From Pseudoxanthomonas sp. (lineage in GTDB: Bacteria > Pseudomonadota > Gammaproteobacteria > Xanthomonadales > Xanthomonadaceae): a DNA stretch of 64,000 bases. A program made the translations under genes and the position numbers. The stretch covers positions 372,001 through 436,000 of the forward strand of contig NZ_PKDG01000015.1 of NCBI RefSeq assembly GCF_002863005.1. The letters run 5' to 3'. Every line of letters begins with the position of its first letter. Position 1 is the stretch's first letter. Of this stretch, positions 1 through 11,161 are shown piece by piece. The notes under the pieces are model-generated. The model was not told where the DNA came from. It made no database searches and saw only the letters and a list, made by a program, of their open reading frames with translations.

Positions 1-417
1 GCCTTGCGCCTGGCGCGCTTCAACACGCAGGTCGGCACGGTGGACAAGCGGTGGTTCATCGGCCTGGCCAGTCCGGCGGCCGCCGGACTGATGATGTCCT
101 TCGTATGGGCGTTCGCCGACGGCGAACTGGGCTGGACGGGCGAGGAACTGCGTTATCTGGCGCTGGCGGTCACGCTGGTCGCGGCGCTGCTGATGGTGAG
201 CCGCATCCGCTTCTGGAGCTTCAAGGGCACTGGCGAGGGCGGGGCGAAGGCCGACCGCATTCCGTTCGTGGTGCTGGCGCTGGTGCCGCTGGTGCTGGCG
301 ATCCTGTTCATCGACCTGCCGCGCACCTTGTTCGCGGTGGGCGTGGTGTACGCGCTGTCGGGCCCCGGTTACTGGCTGTGGCAGCGCGCGCGCCGGCACA
401 AGGATGCTTCCGCATGA
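1..417 (+). CDS. pssA: CDP-diacylglycerol--serine O-phosphatidyltransferase, 3' part
   Basis: The reading frame is open from the first base, so the gene is cut by the window edge; 138 residues remain. The visible start, ALRLARFNTQ, is the conserved stretch just after the CDP-alcohol phosphotransferase signature of PssA enzymes, and the rest forms hydrophobic membrane segments (around residues 20-35, 48-65 and 88-120) with a basic C-terminal end. PssA condenses CDP-diacylglycerol with serine to give phosphatidylserine, the precursor of phosphatidylethanolamine, at the inner membrane. The catalytic CDP-alcohol motif lies outside the window, so the assignment rests on this C-terminal part. The stop codon overlaps the start of the next gene (ATGA), suggesting co-transcription. 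Confidence 0.8.
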   Translation, partial: ALRLARFNTQVGTVDKRWFIGLASPAAAGLMMSFVWAFADGELGWTGEELRYLALAVTLVAALLMVSRIRFWSFKGTGEGGAKADRIPFVVLALVPLVLAILFIDLPRTLFAVGVVYALSGPGYWLWQRARRHKDASA

Positions 418-851
418 CGCTGGCGGCGGACCGTTTGTGGTCGGCCGAGCAGCAGGGCTGGCTTCGCGCACTCGGCCACGCCATCTACCTGCCCGCCGAC
501 TGGCCGACCGAGGCCGGCGCCCCGGCGGCGGCTAGGGTGGATATCCAGGACGTACGCACGGAGGCGGCGACACCGACAACGCCTGCGCCGCGTGCAAGAC
601 CACCGGCACCCGACGCTGACGAGCGACCCGCACCCGTGCGCCAGGCATCGGCGCCCCGGACCGGTGGCGCGAAGCTGCCGGACCGCCTGCATTTCGCGCT
701 GATCCGCGCATCGGGCTGCAATCCCAATGCGCCGGAAGCCGCCGCCCTGATCGCGCAATGGCCGAGTTCGGCGGAATTGCGCGGCAACCCGGCCGCCAAG
801 CGCGCGCTGTGGCCGCTGTTGCGTCGCCTGCGCCGCGGTATCGCGACATGA
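414..851 (+). CDS. holD: HolD-like protein, candidate DNA polymerase III psi subunit
   Basis: A 145-residue protein whose ends resemble E. coli HolD. The N-terminal segment QQGWLRALGHAIYLP matches the HolD opening QLQQLGITQW, and the C-terminal ELRGNPAAKRALWPLL matches DLRANPTARAALWQQI. Between them lies a Pro/Ala/Arg-rich linker (residues about 35-85) that is probably disordered. HolD bridges the clamp loader to HolC (chi), which in turn contacts SSB. Context agrees: in E. coli holD directly precedes rimI, and here the gene overlaps rimI by ATGA (848-851); holC also lies in this window. The start at 414 overlaps the pssA stop. The family is poorly conserved and often annotated as hypothetical; the assignment is my alignment by eye against remembered HolD. 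Confidence 0.65.
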   Translation: MTLAADRLWSAEQQGWLRALGHAIYLPADWPTEAGAPAAARVDIQDVRTEAATPTTPAPRARPPAPDADERPAPVRQASAPRTGGAKLPDRLHFALIRASGCNPNAPEAAALIAQWPSSAELRGNPAAKRALWPLLRRLRRGIAT

Positions 852-1357
852 GCGCGCTGGGCGTCGAGGCCTCGCCGGGGTCCACGTCCAGCCTGCGGCC
901 GATGCGCGAGGGCGACCTCGACGCGGTGATGGCGATCGAGCAGCGCGCCTATCCGTTTCCCTGGACGCGCGGCATCTTCAAGGATTGCCTGAAGGCCGGT
1001 TACCCGTCATGGGTGATGACGGAACACGGACTGGTGATCGGCTACGGCCTGCTGAGCATCGCGGCAGACGAGGCGCATGTGCTGAACGTCTGTGTGGCAC
1101 CGGAACGCCAGGGGCGCGGTCTCGGTCGCCACCTGTTGCGCGCGCTGGTGAAGATCGCCCGCGACCACCGCGCACAGCGCGTCTTCCTGGAAGTGCGCCC
1201 GTCCAATCCGGGCGCGATCGCGCTGTACCACAGCGAAGGCTTCAACGAGATCGGCCGCCGGCCGCGCTACTACCCGGCCCGCGATGGTCGCGAGGACGCA
1301 CTGGTCATGGCGATCGAACTGGTCGCCGACGACATCACCTCGATGCCGCCGCTGTAG
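848..1357 (+). CDS. rimI: Ribosomal protein bS18 N-alpha-acetyltransferase
   Basis: A 169-residue GNAT-fold protein. The acetyl-CoA binding motif A is clear (VAPERQGRGLGRHLL, about residues 82-96), followed by the typical FLEVRPSNPGAIALYHSEGF strand-helix that defines RimI. RimI acetylates the N-terminal alanine of ribosomal protein S18 in the cytoplasm. The ATG at 848 overlaps the stop of the holD-like gene by four bases and gives the normal RimI start at the GNAT domain; an upstream in-frame extension would lie wholly inside the previous gene. The stop codon lies inside a GTAG motif that begins a REP-type hairpin. Confidence 0.9.
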   Translation: MSALGVEASPGSTSSLRPMREGDLDAVMAIEQRAYPFPWTRGIFKDCLKAGYPSWVMTEHGLVIGYGLLSIAADEAHVLNVCVAPERQGRGLGRHLLRALVKIARDHRAQRVFLEVRPSNPGAIALYHSEGFNEIGRRPRYYPARDGREDALVMAIELVADDITSMPPL

Positions 1358-1436
1358 GGCGGAGCTCGCTCCGCTGCTTTCCGGTCAGTCGATGGAAGGG
1401 TAACGCCTGCGCGGAGTCGAGCAAGCTCGACTCTAC
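1354..1436. repeat. Pair of inverted GTAG-headed REP hairpins
   Basis: The gap between convergent rimI and valS holds two REP-like units facing each other. The left unit starts with GTAG at 1354-1357 (containing the rimI stop) followed by a stem GCGGAG/CTCCGC (1359-1364, 1369-1374). The right unit reads on the minus strand: GTAG (complement of 1433-1436) followed by a 9-bp stem GAGTCGAGC/GCTCGACTC (1414-1422, 1425-1433). GTAG-headed hairpins are the hallmark of REP elements in Stenotrophomonas and relatives. The pair may also serve as a bidirectional transcription end. Confidence 0.75.
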
Positions 1437-1457
1437 CGAACCGGAATGACGTGAGCG

Positions 1458-4229
<2,772 letters not shown>

Positions 4230-4298
4230 CGTGTCGGTGTGGTTGCTGCGATCGTGCGAACGCGGATCGCGTGGCCGGCGGCAGCGCCGCCGAGGGCA

Positions 4299-4721
4299 TT
4301 ACATGTCGTGCTTGTTCACGTCGTAGCCGCGCGCCTTGTACTGCTTCCAGCGTTCGCGCAGCGGCTCGCGTGCGGACGGGTCGGCGGGCACCACTTCCAG
4401 CACGCGCTCGCAGGCGCCGGCGAAGGCGTCGTCGCGCAGGTTGATGACCAGCGCGCGGGCGGGTACGTCGACATCGGGCGTGGCGATCAGCACGGGCGTC
4501 AGCTCGTCCTCTTCGTCGCCGGCGATCTGGTGCGGGATGTAGGCGTCCGGGTCGAACTCCCACAACAGTTCGTCGAGCGCTTCGGCCTGCGCCGCGTCGC
4601 GCGCCAATACCAGCGTCCACTGGTTGCTGTCGTAGGCCTTGCGGGCCAGTTCGCAGACCAGCTTGAGCGGTTCCTCAAGGAAGCGCGGCTTGGCGATCAG
4701 GTAGAAGTCGGCACGGGCCAT
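4299..4721 (-). CDS. holC: DNA polymerase III chi subunit
   Basis: A 140-residue HolC-family protein with the conserved features of that family: MARADFYLI start, the ELARKAYDSNQW segment (E. coli has a similar helix with a conserved Trp), the DELLWEFDPDAYIPHQI central motif, and the later LRDDAF turn. Chi links the clamp loader psi subunit to the C-terminal tail of SSB during lagging-strand synthesis. It lies 22 bases downstream of pepA and 69 bases upstream of valS on the same strand, the classical pepA-holC-valS order. Its usual partner HolD has a candidate at 414-851. Confidence 0.9.
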   Translation of the reverse strand: MARADFYLIAKPRFLEEPLKLVCELARKAYDSNQWTLVLARDAAQAEALDELLWEFDPDAYIPHQIAGDEEDELTPVLIATPDVDVPARALVINLRDDAFAGACERVLEVVPADPSAREPLRERWKQYKARGYDVNKHDM

Positions 4722-4743
4722 GGCGTCGGGCTCGCGTCGCCGG

Positions 4744-6213
<1,470 letters not shown>

Positions 6214-6342
6214 TGATCAGATTCCCGGTTCAGTTACGTACAATCGCGGGCCGGATGAAGGTGGCTGACGCCATCCCGGACCGCAGAGACCGCCGCCGCA
6301 GGCGCGGCGCACAAGCCCGAGATTGTAAATCAAGCCCTCCTG
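6214..6342. promoter_or_regulatory. Divergent promoter region between pepA and lptF
   Basis: This 129-base gap separates two divergently transcribed operons, so both promoters should be here. A TACAAT hexamer at 6239-6244 resembles a -10 box for lptF, but no good -35 lies at 16-18 bases, so the exact sites are unclear. No Shine-Dalgarno sequence is evident before lptF. Confidence 0.4.
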
Positions 6343-7422
6343 ATGCCGAAGCTGGACCGCTACCTCTTCCGGGAATTCACCCAGAGCTTCCTGGCCACCC
6401 TGATCATCCTGCTGATGGTCAGCGTGGGCGGCGTGATGGCGGACCTGCTGGGCGACGTCGCCGACGGCAAGGTGCCGGCACGCCTGCTGCTGTCCCAGTT
6501 GGGCCTGCAGTTCCTCAATTACATGCCCTACATCATCCCGCTGGCGCTGATGCTGGGGCTGCTGCTGGCGTTTTCGCGCCTTTACCGCGATTCGGAAATG
6601 GCGGTGCTGACGGCGGCGGGCATCGGTCCGCGCCGGCTGCTGCGGCCGCTGATGATGCTGGTGGTGCCGGTGGTGGTGATCGTCGGCGTGTGCTCGCTCT
6701 GGCTGGGCCCGTGGGCGCTGCGCACCGCGCAGAACATGCTGGAGCATGCCAACCGCAGCCTGGTGGTATCGGGCCTGGACGCGGGCAAGTTCACCGTCCT
6801 GTCCAGTGGTGCCGTGGTCTATGTCAGTGCCCTGTCGCCGGACGGTACCGGGCTGAGCAAGGTCTTCATGCACCGCTCCAACGAGGGCCGCATCGACGTG
6901 GTGACGGCGAAATCCGGGCAGATGTTCTTCGAGGGCGAACGCAACCGTTATCTGCGCCTGGACGACGGCTTCCGTGTCGAAGGCCCGGATGGTGCGGGGC
7001 TGGATTACAGGCTGATCCGCTACAAGTCCAATGAGGTCGCGTTGCCCGACCGGGCCGACACGCTCGACAAGGACGATCCTGCGCTGCAGCCGACGCCTCA
7101 GTTGCTCGGCGATGCACGCCCCGAGGCCAATGCGCAACTGCATGCCCGGTTAACCCCCCCGTTGCTGGCACTGGCGTTCGCTTTGCTCACCCTGCCACTG
7201 TCGCGCAGCTCGCCGCGGCAGACCCGCTACGGGCGCGTGATGCTGGGCTTCCTGGCGTATCTGGTCGGCGTCAGCCTGATGATCAACGGCACCCAGTTGC
7301 TGGTCGACGGCAAACTGCCCGGGCTTGTGGGCTTGTGGTGGCTGACCGTGCCGCTGCTGGCGGCGGCGATCTGGTTCTACCTGCGTGACGGCCGGCTGTC
7401 GCGGCCGCGGAGGCGCGCATGA
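6343..7422 (+). CDS. lptF: LPS export ABC transporter permease LptF
   Basis: A 359-residue LptF/LptG-family (YjgP/YjgQ) permease. It has the expected layout: an N-terminal amphipathic segment (MPKLDRYLFREF), three membrane helices in roughly the first 115 residues, a large periplasmic beta-jellyroll domain (about residues 130-265) and three C-terminal helices. With LptG and the ATPase LptB it extracts lipopolysaccharide from the inner membrane and feeds it to LptC-A-D. The start ATG at 6343 fits the conserved N terminus. It overlaps lptG by ATGA. Confidence 0.93.
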   Translation: MPKLDRYLFREFTQSFLATLIILLMVSVGGVMADLLGDVADGKVPARLLLSQLGLQFLNYMPYIIPLALMLGLLLAFSRLYRDSEMAVLTAAGIGPRRLLRPLMMLVVPVVVIVGVCSLWLGPWALRTAQNMLEHANRSLVVSGLDAGKFTVLSSGAVVYVSALSPDGTGLSKVFMHRSNEGRIDVVTAKSGQMFFEGERNRYLRLDDGFRVEGPDGAGLDYRLIRYKSNEVALPDRADTLDKDDPALQPTPQLLGDARPEANAQLHARLTPPLLALAFALLTLPLSRSSPRQTRYGRVMLGFLAYLVGVSLMINGTQLLVDGKLPGLVGLWWLTVPLLAAAIWFYLRDGRLSRPRRRA

Positions 7423-8522
7423 GGCTGCTGCCGCGCCTGCATGACACCTACGTGGGCCAGGTGGTCCTGGTCACGGTGCTGCTGACCTGGGCGGTGCTGG
7501 TCGGCCTGGACGTGGTGATGGCGCTGTCGGGCGAGATCAGCGACCTGGGCACCGGCAACTACACCTTCGGCCATGCGGTCGCCTGGGTGCTGTACACCGT
7601 GCCGCGCCGCGCCTACACCATGTTCCCCACGGCAGCGGTGATCGGTTCGCTGATGGGGCTGGGCCAGCTCGCGGCCAGTTCGGAACTCACCGCCCTGCGT
7701 GCGCTGGGCCTGTCGCGCCTGCGCCTGAGCATTTCGGTTGCCGCCGCGCTGGGCATCCTGACCGTGCTGATGATCTTCAGCGGCGAGACGCTGGGTCCGT
7801 GGGGCCAGCGCCAGGCCGACGTGCTGAAGATGGCGGCGCGCACCGGCAACGTGGCGATGGACCGCTATTCGGGGCTGTGGGCGCGGGAAGGCAACACCTT
7901 CCTGTATGCGCAGAGCGGTGAAGAGAAGGACCAGGGCGGTGGCAAGGTGTCCCTGCAGCTGCGCGACGTGCGCATGTACGAACTCGCGGACGACGGCAGG
8001 CTCGCCTCGATTGCGCATGCCGCCACCGCCGAACATCTGGACGGTTACTGGCTGTTGAAGAACGTGCGCCGCACCACCTTCAAGGAGCGCTCGGCCGTGC
8101 AGACGACGGTACTGGGCGAGCGCTGGGAATCGGAACTGGACGCGGCGGTGCTGTCGTCCAGCCTGGTGCGCGCACGCAACATGCCCAGCACCGAGTTGAG
8201 CCAGAACATCGATTACCGCAAGCGCAACGGGCTGGACGCGCGCGACTACGAGGACCAGTACTGGGCGCGCTGGTTCTATCCGCTCAACGTGCTGGCCCTG
8301 TGCCTGGCCGCCATCCCGTTCGCGTTCGGCAGCCTGCGCAGCGGAGGCATGGGCAAGCGGTTGTTCCTGGGCATCGTGTTCGCCGTCGGCTTCTACGTGC
8401 TGCAGACGATGTTCGTGCGGCTCGCGGGTGCATTCCGGCTGGACTACCGCATCGCGTACGCCATCCCGCCGTTCGCCCTGCTGGGCATTTCCTGGCTGAT
8501 GTTCCGGCGCAGGAGCCGCTGA
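7419..8522 (+). CDS. lptG: LPS export ABC transporter permease LptG
   Basis: A 367-residue paralogue and partner of LptF. It begins with the conserved basic-hydrophobic LHDTYVGQVVL segment, has three N-terminal and three C-terminal membrane helices and an intervening periplasmic jellyroll domain (about residues 135-265). LptF and LptG form the transmembrane heterodimer of the LptB2FGC lipopolysaccharide extractor. The ATG at 7419 overlaps the lptF stop by four bases, so the two subunits are translationally coupled, as expected for a fixed 1:1 complex. Confidence 0.93.
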   Translation: MRLLPRLHDTYVGQVVLVTVLLTWAVLVGLDVVMALSGEISDLGTGNYTFGHAVAWVLYTVPRRAYTMFPTAAVIGSLMGLGQLAASSELTALRALGLSRLRLSISVAAALGILTVLMIFSGETLGPWGQRQADVLKMAARTGNVAMDRYSGLWAREGNTFLYAQSGEEKDQGGGKVSLQLRDVRMYELADDGRLASIAHAATAEHLDGYWLLKNVRRTTFKERSAVQTTVLGERWESELDAAVLSSSLVRARNMPSTELSQNIDYRKRNGLDARDYEDQYWARWFYPLNVLALCLAAIPFAFGSLRSGGMGKRLFLGIVFAVGFYVLQTMFVRLAGAFRLDYRIAYAIPPFALLGISWLMFRRRSR

Positions 8523-8529
8523 GGCGCCA

Positions 8530-9000
8530 TCAGGCGCGCTTCGGCAACCGCACCACGCGCGTGCCGCTGAAGCGGTCGTGGAAGGCCAGCCGGTCGCGGT
8601 CCAGCCACGCCCACCAGAAGCCCAGGCCCGCGGCCAGCGTCGACAGCGTCGCCAGCGCATAGCGTCGCCACAGCGCGGTCAGCGTCGGTGTGCCGCCGTC
8701 GGCCGCGATCACCTTCAACCGCCACGGCCGCATGCCCAGGGTCTGTCCGCCGCGCAGCCAGCTGAAGGTGGCATACAGCCCGGCGGCGCCCCAGCAGCAC
8801 GTCCATAACAGCCACCACATCGGGCTGAAGGGCTCGATGTTGTGGCGGACGTTGTCGCTGATCACCACGTCCACCAGCACGAACGGAATCGCCACCGCCA
8901 GCCACATGGCCAGCACCGGCCAGAAATCGTAGAGCAGCGCGAGCAGGCGCCAGCCGATCAGGGCGCGGGAGGATGCGGGAGTGGTAGCGGGATCCGTCAT
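8530..9000 (-). CDS. RDD-family membrane protein
   Basis: A 156-residue protein with the RDD domain pattern: an Arg in the first helix (LIGWRLLALLYDFWP, residues 14-28), two further hydrophobic helices, a GGQTLGMRPWRLKVI segment that is the second RDD hallmark, and a terminal DRDRLAFHDRFSGTRVV with the conserved D-x-x-S/T motif. RDD proteins are integral membrane proteins of unclear function, some linked to ion or solute transport. The ATG at 9000 (MTDPATTPAS) is chosen because earlier in-frame codons would run through the REP unit at 9036. It is convergent with lptG, seven bases apart. Confidence 0.8.
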   Translation of the reverse strand: MTDPATTPASSRALIGWRLLALLYDFWPVLAMWLAVAIPFVLVDVVISDNVRHNIEPFSPMWWLLWTCCWGAAGLYATFSWLRGGQTLGMRPWRLKVIAADGGTPTLTALWRRYALATLSTLAAGLGFWWAWLDRDRLAFHDRFSGTRVVRLPKRA

Positions 9001-9035
9001 CGCGACAGGATACCGGCTACGCCCCGTCGACTCTC

Positions 9036-9057
9036 GTGGGAGCGACGTCAGTCGCGA
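9036..9057 (+). repeat. Single REP-like unit, same family as 63219-63283
   Basis: A 22-base element starting GTGGGAGCGACG with an internal hairpin GCGAC/GTCGC. It differs at one position from each arm of the inverted pair at 63219-63283. It sits in the 177-base gap between the divergent RDD gene and xerD, a typical extragenic REP position. Confidence 0.75.
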
Positions 9058-9177
9058 AATGAGCCGGCGACGGCGCATAACGCCTTCGGGTGCGGTACTT
9101 CCATGCATTCTGGGGCGATCGGCATTCGCAACTGCCGTCGCTCCGCAAGAACGATCCGCATCGCCTAAGCTTGCCGC

Positions 9178-10131
9178 ATGACTGCCCGCACGCCCGCCGA
9201 ACGCCGCCAGCAGGCGAGCACATTGCCTCCGGTACCGGACGCCGATGCGAACGACATCGCAGCCTTCCTGGATGCGATCTGGGCCGAAAGCGGTCTCGCA
9301 CGGCCGTCGCTCGACAGCTATCGGCGCGATCTGGAAGGCTTCGCGCGCTGGCGCAACGGGCGCGGGGGAGGGTTGGCGGCGGCGGATCGTGCCGCGCTGT
9401 TCGACTACCTGGCCTGGCGCACGCGCGAGGGCTATTCGCCGCGCAGCAATGCCCGGCTGCTGTCCGCCCTGCGGGCCTTCTACGCCCACCGCCTGCGCCG
9501 GGGCCAGCGTCGCGACGATCCCACGGCACTGCTCGAGCCCCCCCGCCTGCCGCGCTCATTGCCGAAGGCGCTGGCGGAAACCGAGATCGATGCGCTGCTG
9601 GCCGCGCCGGACATTGACACCCCGCTGGGCCTGCGCGACCGCGCCATGCTGGAGCTGATGTACGCGGCCGGCCTGCGCGTCAGCGAACTGGTCACCCTGC
9701 CGGCGACGGCAGTCAACCTGCGGCAGGGCGTGCTGCGGGTCACCGGCAAGGGCAGCAAGGACCGCCTGGTGCCGTTGGGGGAAGAGTCGCAGCACTGGCT
9801 GGAAACCTACCTGGCTCGGTCGCGGCCCGCGCTGGTCGGCAAGCGCAGCGTGCCGGCCCTGTTCGTCGGCGCAACGGGCGAGCCGCCGACCCGGCAGCAG
9901 TTCTGGTCGCTGGTGAAGCGCTATGCGGGCGCCGCGGGCATCGATCCCGTCCGCATCAGTCCACACGGGCTACGCCACAGCTTCGCCACCCACCTGCTGA
10001 ACCGCGGTGCCGACCTCCGCGCGCTGCAACTGCTGCTGGGTCACAGCTCGCTGTCGACCACCCAGATCTACACGCTGGTCGCGCGCGAACACCTGAAGCA
10101 GCTGCACGGACGCCATCACCCGCGCGCGTGA
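9178..10131 (+). CDS. xerD: Site-specific tyrosine recombinase XerD
   Basis: A 317-residue tyrosine recombinase. The N-terminal SAM-like core-binding domain (about residues 22-110) is followed by the catalytic domain with all expected residues: Arg in AAGLRVSEL, Lys in [11 protein letters not shown], the H-x-x-R box in [12 protein letters not shown], the second His in [11 protein letters not shown] and the nucleophilic Tyr in QIYT. XerD works with XerC at dif to resolve chromosome dimers at division. Length, lack of neighbouring phage genes and placement next to housekeeping genes argue for XerD rather than a mobile-element integrase. An N-terminal extension of about 20 residues before the core domain makes it slightly longer than the E. 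coli protein (298). Confidence 0.9.
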   Translation: MTARTPAERRQQASTLPPVPDADANDIAAFLDAIWAESGLARPSLDSYRRDLEGFARWRNGRGGGLAAADRAALFDYLAWRTREGYSPRSNARLLSALRAFYAHRLRRGQRRDDPTALLEPPRLPRSLPKALAETEIDALLAAPDIDTPLGLRDRAMLELMYAAGLRVSELVTLPATAVNLRQGVLRVTGKGSKDRLVPLGEESQHWLETYLARSRPALVGKRSVPALFVGATGEPPTRQQFWSLVKRYAGAAGIDPVRISPHGLRHSFATHLLNRGADLRALQLLLGHSSLSTTQIYTLVAREHLKQLHGRHHPRA

Positions 10132-10144
10132 GCCCGCTCACACT

Positions 10145-10167
10145 GGCGGGCGGTTAAGCCGCCTGCC
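10145..10167 (+). terminator. Possible xerD terminator hairpin
   Basis: A 9-bp stem (GGCGGGCGG with CCGCCTGCC, one G-T pair) and a five-base loop lie 13 bases after the xerD stop. There is no T-run, so intrinsic termination is uncertain. Confidence 0.35.
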
Positions 10168-10231
10168 TGCCACCGTGTGCCAGAATTCCCGCCTGTTCCC
10201 TGCCAGCCAGCCGCGTCGCGGCTCATTCCGG

Positions 10232-11083
10232 ATGCCCCTGATGCCCCGCCTGATCACCGCCGCCCTGCTGGGTGCCCTGAGCCTGACCGCCTGCGCGCAG
10301 GCCCCGCAACCGCCTGCCAAGGACCAGGCCGCGACCGCGTCGCCCGCGCCGGCCTCCGCGCCCCAGCTCAAGCCGGGAACCGGGAGCACGCCCGACGACC
10401 GCGCGCGCTCCGCCGTGGCGCAGTTGAACCCCCGCGCCAAGATCGACTACGTCGGTGCCGCGCCGTTGCCGGGCTTCCGGGAAGTGATCGTGGGCGGGCA
10501 GTTGCTGTACATCAGCGACGACGGCCGCTACGTCATGCAGGGCGCCGTGCTGGACCTGCAGCAGCAGCAGGACGTGATGCAGAACAGCGTCGCCCTGGCC
10601 AAGCACCGCAGCGCGCTGATCGCCACCATTCCGCACAGCGAGAAGATCGTGTTCGCGCCGCCGAACGCCAAGTACACGGTCACCGTGTTCACCGACATCG
10701 AATGCGGCTACTGCCGCAAGCTGCACGAGGAAATCGCCGAGATCAACCGGCAGGGCATCGCGGTGGAGTACCTCGCGTTCCCGCGCATGGGACTCGGCAG
10801 CCAGGACCACAAGGACATGATCTCGGTCTGGTGCGCACCGGATCGCAAGCGCGCACTGACCGACGCCAAGGCCGGCAAGTCCGTCCCCACGCGCGACTGC
10901 AAGAACCCGGTGACGATGGAGTTCGACGTCGGCCAGCGCATCGGGGTCAGCGGAACCCCGGCCATCTATTCGGCGGACGGCGTCCAGCTGGGCGGCTACC
11001 TGCCACCGGCCGCGCTCCGGGCCAAGCTGGATGAACTGGCCGCCAGAAAGGCCCCTGCCGCGCCCGCGGGCGCCGCCCCCTGA
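10232..11083 (+). CDS. dsbC: DsbC-type thiol:disulfide isomerase with lipoprotein signal
   Basis: A 283-residue protein with a DsbC/G-like N-terminal dimerisation domain and a thioredoxin-fold C-terminal domain. The redox motif CGYC is at residues 158-161 (DIECGYCRKLH), and a second cysteine pair (WCAPDRK and TRDCKNP) matches the structural disulfide of DsbC. DsbC reshuffles wrong disulfides of exported proteins in the periplasm, which is relevant to the many secreted products nearby. The signal ends in LTAC, a good lipobox, so the mature protein is predicted to be lipid-anchored, unlike soluble E. coli DsbC; a Pro/Ala-rich tether (about residues 24-55) follows. The start could be 10232 or 10241; both keep the same signal peptide. 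Confidence 0.85.
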   Translation: MPLMPRLITAALLGALSLTACAQAPQPPAKDQAATASPAPASAPQLKPGTGSTPDDRARSAVAQLNPRAKIDYVGAAPLPGFREVIVGGQLLYISDDGRYVMQGAVLDLQQQQDVMQNSVALAKHRSALIATIPHSEKIVFAPPNAKYTVTVFTDIECGYCRKLHEEIAEINRQGIAVEYLAFPRMGLGSQDHKDMISVWCAPDRKRALTDAKAGKSVPTRDCKNPVTMEFDVGQRIGVSGTPAIYSADGVQLGGYLPPAALRAKLDELAARKAPAAPAGAAP

Positions 11084-11089
11084 TCCCGA

Positions 11090-11121
11090 CGAAGCCGGCC
11101 CCGCGCCGGCTTCGCTACAAT
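11090..11121 (+). promoter_or_regulatory. dsbC terminator hairpin followed by purL -10 box
   Basis: A perfect 10-bp stem, CGAAGCCGGC (11090-11099) with GCCGGCTTCG (11105-11114), lies just after dsbC. It is followed immediately by TACAAT (11116-11121), a 5/6 match to a -10 box, 40 bases before purL. The hairpin probably ends dsbC transcription, and purL starts on its own. Confidence 0.5.
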
Positions 11122-11161
11122 AGCGGGCCCCGTCTGACGGCACGCCCCCACGGTTCCGGAC

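Noticed and set aside
9178-10131. Tyrosine recombinase as a phage or island integrase
   Set aside because: Length, motifs and housekeeping context fit XerD; no phage genes or att repeats are near.
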